A DNA stretch of 64,000 nucleotides from Anaerozeibacter sp031551775 (GTDB taxonomy: Bacteria; Bacillota; Clostridia; Christensenellales; Aristaeellaceae). The stretch is taken from positions 1 through 64,000 of the forward strand of contig JAVBND010000079.1 of assembly GCA_031551775.1 (NCBI GenBank), written 5' to 3'. This document shows, one piece after another, positions 7,678 to 16,421 of the stretch. The notes beneath the pieces are model-generated. The model saw nothing but the letters and a program-made list of their open reading frames with translations, had not been told where the DNA came from and did no database searches. Every line of letters starts with the position of its first letter. Within the stretch, counting starts at the first letter, position 1. The position numbers and the translations under genes are program-made.

Positions 7678-8979
7678 ATGCTGGGCGAACCGGAATCCGC
7701 ACAGGTGCGAATTCATCGCTATGTTCAGACCTGCGAGCTGATCTTCGATCAATCAATAGATTTTTATTGCCAGCAGATCGAAAAGCGTTTTGTTCGGGAG
7801 ATTGACTTTGAACGGTACCATGTGATGATCACCGGATTGCCGAGGCAGGTATACCGGCCGTTTTTTGGCATCGATTCATTTTTATATTCCAAACGCTTTG
7901 AAGAAATTGAGATTGAGATCGTGCAGGCTCTTGAAAAACAGGGCGTGCGATGCATGACGACGATGTTGCTGTATGACCACACAAAGCGCTTCTGCATGAT
8001 TTTCAACAAACCGGAAAGCTTTTCGGCCGTCGATGTGGCGCAAATTGCCGCCGAATGCTTTGATCGGCTGTACGCGCAGATTTTTGACATGAGTCAAACG
8101 CCGTATCGGAATTACACGGTGGTGTCTTCTGAAATCATGGGGTATGAACATCTTCCCAAGACGTTCAAAGCGATGGATCGGCTTTCCCGCCAGCAGTTTT
8201 TTGATATTGACACGGTCATCCTGACCCCGGAGATGCTTGAAGCATCCGTCATCCCGGCGGACAGGGAGCAGATCCACGAGGATTTGACGCGGCTGCACAT
8301 CGCCATGCGGGAGAAGGATCAAGCGGAGATGCGCATAAGCTTCCGGGCAATTATGCGTCAGCTAAAAGGCGCGAGGAGTTTCGAGCTGCTGGCCGATGCC
8401 ATGCACGCGTTGCACGGCGCGATTGAGGGCATGCTGCGCAGCTATGGCTTTGAGCTGACGGATGCCGGCATGGAGCGCGGTCAGTTTTCTGCGGCGAAGT
8501 ATCCGGCCATTGAGCACATGGCGGACCAGATGGAGGAGGCGCTGACCGAGTGCATGAAATGCCTGGGACGGGCGCCGGCGATGAGTGAGCCGGTTCAGGA
8601 GGCCATGCGCTATATGCGCCACCATTGCGCGGAGGATTTCTCCGTAGCGGATATCGCGGCGCATATCGGTATGTCGGACAGTTGGCTGAGCAAGCGCTTT
8701 CGCCAAGAGTGCGGCTGTAGTATCGTCAACCATCTGCTGGGTATGCGCATTGAGCGGGCAAAAGCCCTGCTTGAGCAAACGGCGATGCTTATTCAGGAGA
8801 TTGCCTGCGCGGTGGGCTTTGAGACGGCGGGCTACTTCATTTCGGTTTTCCGGAAGATGGTGGGCGTGACGCCCAAAGCGTATCGCGAGCAAATGAAAAA
8901 ACAAATGGAGGAAAACCGGCCATTGTTGAAACCCGGCAGCGCGGAGACCCAGACGGTCACAACGCAAACTCTTGTATAA
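7678..8979 (+). CDS. AraC family transcriptional regulator
   Basis: A 433-residue protein with a C-terminal AraC DNA-binding domain (about 315-415): FSVADIAAHIGMSDSWLSKRF for the first helix-turn-helix and MLIQEIACAVGFETAGYFISVF for the second, then GVTPKAYREQ. There is no receiver aspartate or REC domain at the N-terminus; residues 1-300 resemble the long linker regions of YesN proteins and have no domain I recognise. ATG at 7678 has AAGGAG at 7663-7668 with 9-base spacing; an ATG at 7669 touches the same AAGGAG and is unlikely. Its position suggests control of the flavin reductase, but that is inference. It is convergent with recG, with 17 bases between the stops. Confidence 0.88.
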   Translation: MLGEPESAQVRIHRYVQTCELIFDQSIDFYCQQIEKRFVREIDFERYHVMITGLPRQVYRPFFGIDSFLYSKRFEEIEIEIVQALEKQGVRCMTTMLLYDHTKRFCMIFNKPESFSAVDVAQIAAECFDRLYAQIFDMSQTPYRNYTVVSSEIMGYEHLPKTFKAMDRLSRQQFFDIDTVILTPEMLEASVIPADREQIHEDLTRLHIAMREKDQAEMRISFRAIMRQLKGARSFELLADAMHALHGAIEGMLRSYGFELTDAGMERGQFSAAKYPAIEHMADQMEEALTECMKCLGRAPAMSEPVQEAMRYMRHHCAEDFSVADIAAHIGMSDSWLSKRFRQECGCSIVNHLLGMRIERAKALLEQTAMLIQEIACAVGFETAGYFISVFRKMVGVTPKAYREQMKKQMEENRPLLKPGSAETQTVTTQTLV

Positions 8980-8996
8980 TTCGGTCAAAACGCCGT

Positions 8997-11000
8997 CTAG
9001 TTCATTGCGATTTCCCTGAACCGCGCGTCGAAGGTTGACTGCGCAAGCGCCAGCACTTGCCGCGTTTCCTCCGAATCGCCTTCCCGCAGCAGCCGCCTGA
9101 TTTCTTCGTGGGTTTCTTCCAGCAGCTTGACGTCGGTTAATAAAAATCCAATGCCGCCGCCCGCCAAGCCTGATTGCCGGTAACCGAAGAGATCCCCCGC
9201 GCCGCGCTGTTCCAGGTCTTTTTCAGCGATGATGAAGCCGTCGCTTGTTTCGGTCAGGAGCTTGAGCTTGTCTTTTGCCTGAGTCATCAGAAAGCACCAG
9301 GACTCATATGCGCCGCGCCCAACACGGCCGCGGAGCTGGTGCAACTGCGCAAGTCCAAACCGCTCGGCATTCTCGATTACCATGACGCTGGCGTTTGGCA
9401 CGTTGACACCCACTTCAACCACGGTGGTCGCGACCAGGACCGACAGCGCGCCCTTTCGAAAGTCGCTTAACACGTCTTCAAGTTCCTTCGGTTTTAACTG
9501 CCCGTGCGCCAAACCGACCGTCAGCCCCGCGAGCGGACCGTCTCTGAGTTCCTCATAGACCTCCTGCGCGCTGCGCGCGTCAAGCGCTTCGCTTTCCTCG
9601 ACCAAAGGGCAGACCACGTATACCTGACGCCCTGCGCCCACCTGAGAACGCAAAAAGGAATACATTCCATCCCGTTTCTCGTCCGGAACAATCCGCGTCT
9701 TAATCGGCGTTCGCCCCGGCGGCAATTCGTCAACCACTGAGATATCGAGGTCGCCGTACAAAATCAGTGAGAGCGTGCGCGGGATGGGCGTGGCCGACAT
9801 GACGAGGACATTGGGGGAGATCCCCTTTTGCGCAAGCGCGCTGCGCTGTTTAACGCCGAAGCGGTGTTGCTCATCGGTGACCACCAATCCGAGATTCCGG
9901 TAACAGGTGGCTTCGCTGATCAGCGCGTGGGTTCCTATGACCACTTGCCACTGGCCGGATTCTATGGCTTCGTGCGCCGCTTTTTTCCGCTTTGCGCTCA
10001 GGCTTCCGGTCAGAAGGCCCACGGTGATCCCCATGGGCTCCATCAGCGCCTGCGCGCTCTCATGGTGTTGCTGGGCCAACACTTCGGTCGGGGCCATGAG
10101 CGCGCCCTGGAACCCCGCGCGCGCGTTTACGACCAGCGCGCCAAAGGCGATGGCCGTCTTTCCGGAGCCGACATCGCCCTGGACCAAGCGCGCCATGGCG
10201 GACTGCGAGCGCATATCGCTTGCGATTTCGCCAAGCACCCGCCGCTGCGCCAGTGTCGCAGGAAAGGGGCATTTTGCCCAATACGCATCGATCCACGCAT
10301 CGGGGAAGTCCGTTTGAACGCCCGCACCGCGCCCGCCGCGCATCATGGAAAGCGCCGCTTGGTAGAGCAGCAACTCTTCAAACGACAGGCGCCGCCTGGC
10401 CGAGGTCAGCGCTTCGCGGCTTTGGGGCAAGTGCGCGGCGCGCATGGCAAAGTTGCGCTCGCACAGATCGTGGCGCCGGCGGATGGAGAGGGGCAGTTCA
10501 TCGGGCCACTGGCCTTCTGAGATCGCAAGCGCTGCCCTGACGATGTCGCGAAAGACCGCGCCCGGCACGCCCGCGACGGGCGCGTAGATGGGCACAAGTG
10601 TTCGTTCGCTTTCAAATGTCGGGCAGGTCAACTGCAGGGCGCTCCCCTTGGCTTCTACCCTGCCGTAGAGCAGCAGCTTTTCGCCTTTGGCGAGCTTGTT
10701 TTTCAGCCACGGCTGGTTGAACCAGACCGCCGTCATGGAGTCGGTTCCATCGCTTACCCGCGCGCGCGTTATGTGAAGCCCCTTGAAATGGTACGCGGAA
10801 ACCGAGCCGTTCACGAAGCACTCAACCGCGGCGGTATCTCCCGCCTTGAGCGAGGAAAGTTCGCGCGTCTGAGTCAAATCGCGGTAATCGACGGGCAGGC
10901 GCAATAAAAGTTGGCGGACGGTATTGATACCGGCCGCCTTGAGCGCTTGTTCTCTTTTGGGTCCGATGCCCTTGAGCTCGGAAATTGAAAAATCCATCAT
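8997..11000 (-). CDS. recG: ATP-dependent DNA helicase RecG
   Basis: A 667-residue superfamily 2 helicase that remodels stalled forks and Holliday junctions. The N-terminal wedge/OB domain begins DFSISELKGIGPKREQAL. Motor motifs: GDVGSGKTAIA (Walker A), VTDEQHRFGVKQR (DEQH box), MSATPIPRTL, and the RecG-specific LHQLRGRVGRG near the C-terminus. Length is usual for Firmicutes. ATG at 11000 overlaps the stop of the upstream kinase gene in ATGA, indicating translational coupling. It is the last gene of the yloU-fakA-recG operon and part of a block of genes commonly clustered in Firmicutes. Confidence 0.97.
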   Translation of the reverse strand: MMDFSISELKGIGPKREQALKAAGINTVRQLLLRLPVDYRDLTQTRELSSLKAGDTAAVECFVNGSVSAYHFKGLHITRARVSDGTDSMTAVWFNQPWLKNKLAKGEKLLLYGRVEAKGSALQLTCPTFESERTLVPIYAPVAGVPGAVFRDIVRAALAISEGQWPDELPLSIRRRHDLCERNFAMRAAHLPQSREALTSARRRLSFEELLLYQAALSMMRGGRGAGVQTDFPDAWIDAYWAKCPFPATLAQRRVLGEIASDMRSQSAMARLVQGDVGSGKTAIAFGALVVNARAGFQGALMAPTEVLAQQHHESAQALMEPMGITVGLLTGSLSAKRKKAAHEAIESGQWQVVIGTHALISEATCYRNLGLVVTDEQHRFGVKQRSALAQKGISPNVLVMSATPIPRTLSLILYGDLDISVVDELPPGRTPIKTRIVPDEKRDGMYSFLRSQVGAGRQVYVVCPLVEESEALDARSAQEVYEELRDGPLAGLTVGLAHGQLKPKELEDVLSDFRKGALSVLVATTVVEVGVNVPNASVMVIENAERFGLAQLHQLRGRVGRGAYESWCFLMTQAKDKLKLLTETSDGFIIAEKDLEQRGAGDLFGYRQSGLAGGGIGFLLTDVKLLEETHEEIRRLLREGDSEETRQVLALAQSTFDARFREIAMN

Positions 11001-12640
11001 TCCACCGCGATCAGGTAGTAGTACAGCGGTTGCCCGCCCCGGTATAGCGCCACGTCGCACAGCGGATACTTGCCCTTCAACTGCTCTTCGAGCGCAGACG
11101 CGCGTTCCTCGTCGATGTCTTCTCCATAGTAGATGGAGAGGATCTCCGTATCGTCGGTAACCATTGTTTCCAATACCTGAAGCGCGACGCCCTCCACCTC
11201 GCTGCCCAGCAGCTCGATATGGTTATCGACCAGCGCCATGATGTCGCCTTCATGGATTTCCCGGTTGTCAAAGGTCGTATCGCGCACGGCATAGGTGATC
11301 GATGCCGTATGCACGCGTTCGGCGGCTTCCTGCATGCGCTTTTCATTTTCCTGACCCGACTGGTCGGGCATGAACGCGATGGCCGCGGCGATGCCCATGG
11401 GCACCGATTTCGTGGGCAGCACGTAGACCACTTTGTCGGTCAGTTCCGCCGCCTGCTGCGCGGCCAAGATGATGTTGGTGTTGTTGGGCAGCACGAATAC
11501 CTGCCGCGCGGGGGTCGATTCGATGGCCTGATAGAGGTCATCGATCGACGGGTTCATGGTCTGGCCGCCATCGACCACCTTGTCAACCGACAGGTCGGTA
11601 AAGATATCGACCAGCCCCGGCCCAAGCGCCACGGCGACGATTCCGAATTCCTTAAGCTCGGCTGCTTCAGCTTCTTTTTTCTGCGCCTGTCGCTCGCGGA
11701 ATTCTTCGAGCATGTTGTCGATCTTGATGTAGTCCAGTTCGCCCAGTTCAAGCGCCATTTGCAGCGCCTTGCCCGGGTCGTTGGTATGGACGTGAACCTT
11801 GACAACTTCAAGGTCGCCAACCACCAGCACACAATCGCCGATCTTCTCAAGCCGCCGCCTGAGTTTGGCAACATCGGCGTCTTTGACATCGTCGCGGGGG
11901 TGAGAGACGATGAATTCGGTGCAATAGCTAAAGGTGATTTCTTCAATCGTCGTGTGATCGTCCACGAATTCTCCCGGCAATGATTTGGGGGATGAATCCG
12001 GGGCGCTTTCGGTTTCCTCGATCGGTTCGCCCCTGAGCGCGGAGAGGAAGCCTGTGAACATCGTCATCAGGCCCATTCCGCCGGAATCGACCACGCCTGC
12101 CTGCTTGAGCGCAGGCAGCATGTCGGGCGTACGCTTGAGGATCTCATTGCCGGAAGAGATCACCAGTTCCGTGAGGGCCATCAAATCCTGGGTTTCGTTT
12201 TCAGGGCGTTCGACCGTCTCGGCGATGACGCGGATCACCGTCAGGATGGTCCCTTCCTTGGGCTTCATGACCGCCTTGTACGCGGTGTCCGCGCCAAAGC
12301 GCAAAGCCTCAACGAAAAGCGCGGCGTTCATGTCGTCCTGGCCCTCAAGCGCGCGGGAAAAGCCGCGCAGGATCTGGCTTAAAATGACGCCGGAATTTCC
12401 GCGCGCGCCCTTGAGCGCGCCCTTGGCTACGCTGCCCGCGACATCGGACACCGTGGGAAACTTGCGCGCGCCCAGATCCTTGACCGCCATGCCGATGGTC
12501 TGGGACATATTGGTGCCGGTATCTCCATCCGGCACAGGAAACACATTTAACGCATCAATGCTGGGGCGGTTCTTTTCGAGGAGCGCCGCGCCGGAGATGA
12601 ACATCTCCTTGAGCATCATGCCATCGATCGACTTAACCAA
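10997..12640 (-). CDS. fakA: DAK2-domain kinase, FakA/YloV type
   Basis: A 547-residue protein of the FakA/YloV family. The N-terminal Dak-L (DAK2) nucleotide-binding domain has the strongly conserved DALNVFPVPDGDTGTNMS and KGARGNSGVILSQILRGF. The middle and C-terminal parts match the DegV-partner region (VFVLPNNTNIILAAQQAAEL). Family role: ATP-dependent phosphorylation of fatty acids held by a FakB/DegV protein, feeding phospholipid synthesis. I choose TTG at 12640 as start: GGGAGG sits 7 bases upstream and the product then begins MVKSIDGMMLKEMF, as in homologues. The in-frame ATG at 12658 lies upstream of that ribosome-binding site. It lies between the Asp23 gene and recG in one operon. Confidence 0.88.
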   Translation of the reverse strand: MVKSIDGMMLKEMFISGAALLEKNRPSIDALNVFPVPDGDTGTNMSQTIGMAVKDLGARKFPTVSDVAGSVAKGALKGARGNSGVILSQILRGFSRALEGQDDMNAALFVEALRFGADTAYKAVMKPKEGTILTVIRVIAETVERPENETQDLMALTELVISSGNEILKRTPDMLPALKQAGVVDSGGMGLMTMFTGFLSALRGEPIEETESAPDSSPKSLPGEFVDDHTTIEEITFSYCTEFIVSHPRDDVKDADVAKLRRRLEKIGDCVLVVGDLEVVKVHVHTNDPGKALQMALELGELDYIKIDNMLEEFRERQAQKKEAEAAELKEFGIVAVALGPGLVDIFTDLSVDKVVDGGQTMNPSIDDLYQAIESTPARQVFVLPNNTNIILAAQQAAELTDKVVYVLPTKSVPMGIAAAIAFMPDQSGQENEKRMQEAAERVHTASITYAVRDTTFDNREIHEGDIMALVDNHIELLGSEVEGVALQVLETMVTDDTEILSIYYGEDIDEERASALEEQLKGKYPLCDVALYRGGQPLYYYLIAVE

Positions 12641-12664
12641 ACCTAATCCCTCCCGCATCCGCCG

Positions 12665-13015
12665 CTACACGCGGATGTCTTCCACCGACACGTTCACCTT
12701 GCCGACCTTGATACCGGTGAGGTGTTCGATTTTGTATTTCACTGTATCAATGATGGTCTCGGCTACGGCGCTGATGGAGATGCCGTATTCCACGATGATG
12801 TATAAATCCACATCCACGCTCTCGTCCGCGCCGCGCACGCGCACGCCCCGGCCCAGGTTTTCCCGGCCCAGCAATTGTACGATGCCGTCAGTCGTGCGTT
12901 TGGACGCCATACCCACGATGCCGTAGCATTCAAGCGCCGAATATCCCGCCACTTTGAGCAGAATGTCATCGGCCACCGTCACCGTGCCCAGCTCCGTTTT
13001 AAATTTGCAATCCAT
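12665..13015 (-). CDS. Asp23/Gls24 family envelope protein (YloU-like)
   Basis: A 116-residue Asp23/Gls24 protein, a family of small cytoplasmic, often membrane-associated proteins linked to envelope stress in Firmicutes. Family features include VADDILLKVAGYSALECYGIVGM and the acidic-basic C-terminal half ending TGIKVGKVNVSVEDIRV. ATG at 13015 has GGGAGGAAG four bases upstream; the more upstream ATG at 13030 would include that site in the coding region. It is the first gene of the yloU-fakA-recG operon, with 24 bases to the fakA start, and has a clear sigma-A promoter. Confidence 0.92.
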   Translation of the reverse strand: MDCKFKTELGTVTVADDILLKVAGYSALECYGIVGMASKRTTDGIVQLLGRENLGRGVRVRGADESVDVDLYIIVEYGISISAVAETIIDTVKYKIEHLTGIKVGKVNVSVEDIRV

Positions 13016-13062
13016 TGGTCTTCCTCCCATAGCAAAGCCTGACGCTTTACGCTGTTCTCAAT

Positions 13063-13091
13063 AGTATAGCGCGTTTCTTGCCTTCTGACAA
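13063..13091 (-). promoter_or_regulatory. Sigma-A promoter of the yloU-fakA-recG operon
   Basis: On the minus strand, TTGTCA (13091-13086) and TATACT (13068-13063) are separated by exactly 17 bases, about 50 bases upstream of the Asp23 start codon. Confidence 0.88.
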
Positions 13092-13133
13092 GCAAAATTG
13101 GATTATATAAAGAAAGGTAACGAAAAAATTCAG

Positions 13134-13160
13134 AAAAAAGGACGGCGCAAACGGCCGTCC
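13134..13160 (-). terminator. Rho-independent terminator of ugd
   Basis: On the minus strand a GGACGGC/GCCGTCC stem (13160-13154 with 13146-13140) with a 7-base loop is followed by TTTTTT (13139-13134). It lies 22 bases beyond the ugd stop codon. Confidence 0.88.
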
Positions 13161-13181
13161 GGCAATGTATCGCGGTGCGCT

Positions 13182-14483
13182 TTACCTGCGCCCTATCGAG
13201 TGGTATTCGACGCCAGCTTCGCGCATGGCGGCTGGGGAAAACATATTGCGCCCGTCGTAGACGAGCGGTGTTCGCATCAAGCGCTTGAACACGCCCGCCT
13301 CAAGCGCCTTGATTTCCGTCCAGTCGGTAAACAAAAAACAGACGTTCGCACCCTCAAGAGCGTCCTCGGGCGTTTGGCACGGATGAACCTGCGGGAAAAC
13401 CTTGCGGAAATGATCAAGACCGACAGGATCGTAAGCATATACTTCGGCGCCCCGCTCGAGGAGCAACTCAACGTTGTCAAGAGAGGGCGCTTCCCTGAGG
13501 TCGTCGGTGCCCGGCTTGAATGTGACGCCCAGGGCCGCTACTTTGAGTCCTTCAAAGGTGATCAGGCGGTCGCTGGCCTTGTGGAAGAGCACCGTCTTTT
13601 GCCGCATGTTGACATCGATCGCGGCCTCGACGGTGGACAGCGTATAGCCATGCTTGCGCGCAAGATACGTAAGCGCCTTGGTGTCCTTGGGAAAGCAACT
13701 GCCGCCGTAGCCGATGCCGGCGTTTAAGAAGCTTGCGCCGATGCGCTCGTCAAAAGACATGCCGTGCGCCACGTCCTCAATGTCCGCGCCCACCAATTCG
13801 CACAGGTTCGCGATCTCGTTCATATAGGAAATCTTGAGCGCCAGGAAGTCGTTGGCGGCGTACTTGATCATCTCGGCCGAGCGGCGCGTGACCGACACGA
13901 TGGGCAGGTCAAAGGGCTCGTAGATTTCGCGCAGCATGGCCTCAGCGCGCGCGCTTTCCGTGCCGATTACCACGCGGCGCGCCTTGAGCGTATCGCGCAC
14001 CGCCGTGCCTTGGGCCAGAAATTCCGGGTTGCTCGCAACCTCCACACGGACGTCCCGGATGAGAAAATCGCGGATAAACTGCTCGACTTTGTCGTTGGTC
14101 CCGACCGGTACGGTGGACTTGACCACGACCAGGCAGTCGCGAACGACGCTTTGGGCGATTTGGCGGCAGACGGTTGCGATGTAACTGAGGTTGGCGGAAC
14201 CGTCGGCCTGTTCGGGCGTGCCCACGCCGATAAAGATGGCATCGGCGTCCCGGTAGGCGGCGGCGTAATCGGTCGTGAAGTGAAGCAGACCCGATTGGTT
14301 GCCGCTTTGAATGAGTTCGGTCAGCCCGTCCTCGTAAATGGGGGAGACGCCGCTTTTCATGAGCGCGACTTTTTTTTCGTCCACGTCCACGCAGGTTACC
14401 GAGTGGCCCTTATTGGCAAAGCAAACGCCCGCGACCAAACCCACATACCCGGTACCCGCGACGGCGATCCTGTATGATTTCAT
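13182..14483 (-). CDS. ugd: UDP-glucose 6-dehydrogenase
   Basis: A 433-residue NAD-dependent dehydrogenase that converts UDP-glucose to UDP-glucuronate for surface polysaccharides. Rossmann motif GTGYVGLVAGVCF at the N-terminus; catalytic cysteine in GYGGSCFPKDTKAL; the C-terminal UDP-binding domain follows (VAALGVTFKPGTDDLREAPS). ATG at 14483 has AGGAGGT 7 bases upstream. The frame is open further upstream but that part is not protein-like. UDP-N-acetylmannosamine dehydrogenase is a possible alternative within the superfamily, but KDTKAL and length favour Ugd. It sits between rpmB and the yloU operon with a terminator at each end, so it appears to be its own transcription unit. Confidence 0.94.
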   Translation of the reverse strand: MKSYRIAVAGTGYVGLVAGVCFANKGHSVTCVDVDEKKVALMKSGVSPIYEDGLTELIQSGNQSGLLHFTTDYAAAYRDADAIFIGVGTPEQADGSANLSYIATVCRQIAQSVVRDCLVVVKSTVPVGTNDKVEQFIRDFLIRDVRVEVASNPEFLAQGTAVRDTLKARRVVIGTESARAEAMLREIYEPFDLPIVSVTRRSAEMIKYAANDFLALKISYMNEIANLCELVGADIEDVAHGMSFDERIGASFLNAGIGYGGSCFPKDTKALTYLARKHGYTLSTVEAAIDVNMRQKTVLFHKASDRLITFEGLKVAALGVTFKPGTDDLREAPSLDNVELLLERGAEVYAYDPVGLDHFRKVFPQVHPCQTPEDALEGANVCFLFTDWTEIKALEAGVFKRLMRTPLVYDGRNMFSPAAMREAGVEYHSIGRR

Positions 14484-14510
14484 ATCCGCTACCTCCTTTA
14501 TGCTATGCGC

Positions 14511-14534
14511 AAAAGGCCGTCGCAGAGCGACGGC
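14511..14534 (-). terminator. Rho-independent terminator of rpmB
   Basis: On the minus strand a perfect 8-bp stem GCCGTCGC/GCGACGGC with loop TCT is followed by CTTTTG. It starts 24 bases after the rpmB stop. Confidence 0.85.
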
Positions 14535-14557
14535 TTGTTTTGCTGAGCATTTGAAAA

Positions 14558-14749
14558 TCAGACGGCGCGTTGCACCTTGCCGCTGCGCAGGCAGCGCGTG
14601 CAAACGAACATCCTCGTGGGCGCGCCATTGACGACTACGCGAACACGCTGGGTATTGGGAGCCCAGGTCCTGCGCGTCTTGCGGTTGGAATGGCTAACGT
14701 TGTTGCCCGACGACATGCCTTTGTGGCACACCTCGCAAAACTTGCCCAT
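14558..14749 (-). CDS. rpmB: 50S ribosomal protein L28 (zinc-ribbon form)
   Basis: A 63-residue L28. It begins MGKFCEVCHKGMSSGNNVSH and continues with SNRKTRRTWAPNTQ, the conserved rRNA-binding core. It has two Cys pairs (CEVC and CTRC), so it is the zinc-binding C+ form; no C- paralogue is seen in the window. ATG at 14749 has GGAGG 7-8 bases upstream. It is transcribed alone from a strong promoter and closed by its own terminator. Confidence 0.97.
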   Translation of the reverse strand: MGKFCEVCHKGMSSGNNVSHSNRKTRRTWAPNTQRVRVVVNGAPTRMFVCTRCLRSGKVQRAV

Positions 14750-14792
14750 TGTCCACACCTCCTTCGGGCGAATATCGATTACAAACAGACGT

Positions 14793-14821
14793 ATTATAGC
14801 ACTGGCGACCGGCGATTGCAA
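14793..14821 (-). promoter_or_regulatory. Sigma-A promoter of rpmB
   Basis: On the minus strand, TTGCAA (14821-14816) and TATAAT (14798-14793) are separated by 17 bases, 44 bases upstream of the rpmB start codon. Confidence 0.9.
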
Positions 14822-14865
14822 GCGTTTTTTCTTGTAAAAGTTATGGTTTTGGCGCCCGCATTCGC

Positions 14866-16410
14866 TTATCCGGCAGTGTGCGCGTGAAGTACGGCGCGCA
14901 CCTGACCGGGCGCTTTCATGGATCGAAAGAGCGCTTCGACCTTTTCGCCCAGGCCTATCTCATACAGGTTGACGCCAAAGATACCGGCGTCTGATAGTAC
15001 ACTTTTGAGATTGCCCGCCTCGACGAGCGGTTTGACGCGGGGGATTTCCGGGTCGGGACTGAGTTCAAAGGGATGGCCGCCGTCATCGATCCCCAGAAGG
15101 TAACGGCACCACGCCGCGAGCACCAGCGGGATGAACTTGAGGGTTCGCGCTCGATTGCCGTACGAACTGAGCGTCACGCCAAAGCGGATTCGCAGCTTCT
15201 GCGATGTGTCGCATGCGATGCGCTGAGGCGTGTCGGGCAGGAAGGGATTTGGGAAGCGCGCGCCGATTACCTGGTCGATGAACGCTTTGGGATTGATGAC
15301 GCCGGGATCGGTCACCACGGGAAGTCCTTCCGCGTAGCCGATGCCGCGCACCAGCGCGGCGAGATCGGGATCGTTCATTTCACTTGCGATCTTGTCGTAA
15401 CCCAGCAGGCACCCAAACACCGCCAGCGCCGTGTGCAGCGGGTTGAGGCAGGTGCATACCTTCATGCGCTCAACCTTGCCCACCGTCTCCCGGTCGGTAA
15501 AAATTACACCCGCTTTTTCAAGGCATGGCCTTGCGTTGGGGAATGCGTCCTCAACGACCAGGTATTGGGCCTCTTCCGCGTTGACGAAGGGCGCGGCGTG
15601 CGTCCGGCGCGAGGTCACGAGGCCGCCGACATCCTCAAAACCGTCTTTGAGCAGCATTTCGCGTACGCCGTCGTCGGGGCGCGGCGTGATCTTATCGATC
15701 ATCGTGAGCGGAAAGGAAACGCGCAAAGGGTCGGCGACGTATTCAACAAATCCGGCTTCGGTCAGCCGGTTTTTGCTCCATGCTTCGGCGTATCCCGTGA
15801 TGGCGCGCTTGAGCATATCGCCGTTGTGAGCGCAGTTGTCCATACTGAGAAGCGCGATTGGGCGCGCGCCAGCCAGGTAGCGCGCATGGAGCAGGGAAGA
15901 AACGAACCCCAGGAAGCTCTTGGGCGCGGCAGGCCCGGTTTCAAAGTCGGCGCGGCAATCCTCACCGGTCAGCGCGTAACCCTTTTCGGTAATGGTAAAG
16001 GAAACCATTTGAAGGCTTGGCGCGGCAAAAATTTCGCCCAGGCGCACAAAATCACCGCGCGCGTCGGCGCTGGCGATCAGCGCGCCCGCGACAGACGCGA
16101 TCAGCGTGCGTTCGGTGGTCCCGTCCGGTTTGAGCGTGACGAGCAGGCTCAGTCCGTCGTGCGCGCGGTAAAGTTCGACCGTATCGCGGCTGCCCGCCAC
16201 GATCACGCCGCGCGTCTCAAACCCGTCGTCCAGCAGCGTTTGAAGCGCTGAGGCGATAAAGGCCCGGAAGATGTTGCCGCCGCCGAAATGCACCCAGTTT
16301 GGCGCCGCCTTTGTGGCGGCGAGCATTTGGTTTCGGTCAAACGCGGGCAGACGGATTCCGGCCTCTTGAAAAGCCTTTCTTTCGCCGCGGGTATAGTCGG
16401 TAAGATGCAC
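14866..16410 (-). CDS. uxuB: Fructuronate reductase / mannitol dehydrogenase family
   Basis: A 514-residue polyol-specific long-chain dehydrogenase. The N-terminal nucleotide-binding part has WVHFGGGNIFRAFIAS; the catalytic Lys-Asn-His set of the family is seen in ERMKVCTCLNPLHTALA. Next to mannonate dehydratase it most likely reduces fructuronate to mannonate in glucuronate breakdown; the sequence alone cannot exclude another polyol. The start is GTG at 16410 with GGGAGGAAT three bases upstream. The frame is open further upstream but without protein-like sequence. It lies 11 bases after uxuA in the same operon. Confidence 0.88.
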   Translation of the reverse strand: MHLTDYTRGERKAFQEAGIRLPAFDRNQMLAATKAAPNWVHFGGGNIFRAFIASALQTLLDDGFETRGVIVAGSRDTVELYRAHDGLSLLVTLKPDGTTERTLIASVAGALIASADARGDFVRLGEIFAAPSLQMVSFTITEKGYALTGEDCRADFETGPAAPKSFLGFVSSLLHARYLAGARPIALLSMDNCAHNGDMLKRAITGYAEAWSKNRLTEAGFVEYVADPLRVSFPLTMIDKITPRPDDGVREMLLKDGFEDVGGLVTSRRTHAAPFVNAEEAQYLVVEDAFPNARPCLEKAGVIFTDRETVGKVERMKVCTCLNPLHTALAVFGCLLGYDKIASEMNDPDLAALVRGIGYAEGLPVVTDPGVINPKAFIDQVIGARFPNPFLPDTPQRIACDTSQKLRIRFGVTLSSYGNRARTLKFIPLVLAAWCRYLLGIDDGGHPFELSPDPEIPRVKPLVEAGNLKSVLSDAGIFGVNLYEIGLGEKVEALFRSMKAPGQVRAVLHAHTAG

Positions 16411-16421
16411 GGTATTCCTCC

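Noticed and set aside
15073..16251. 392-codon + frame opposite uxuB
   Set aside because: Mirror frame of a well-supported enzyme gene; no family features.
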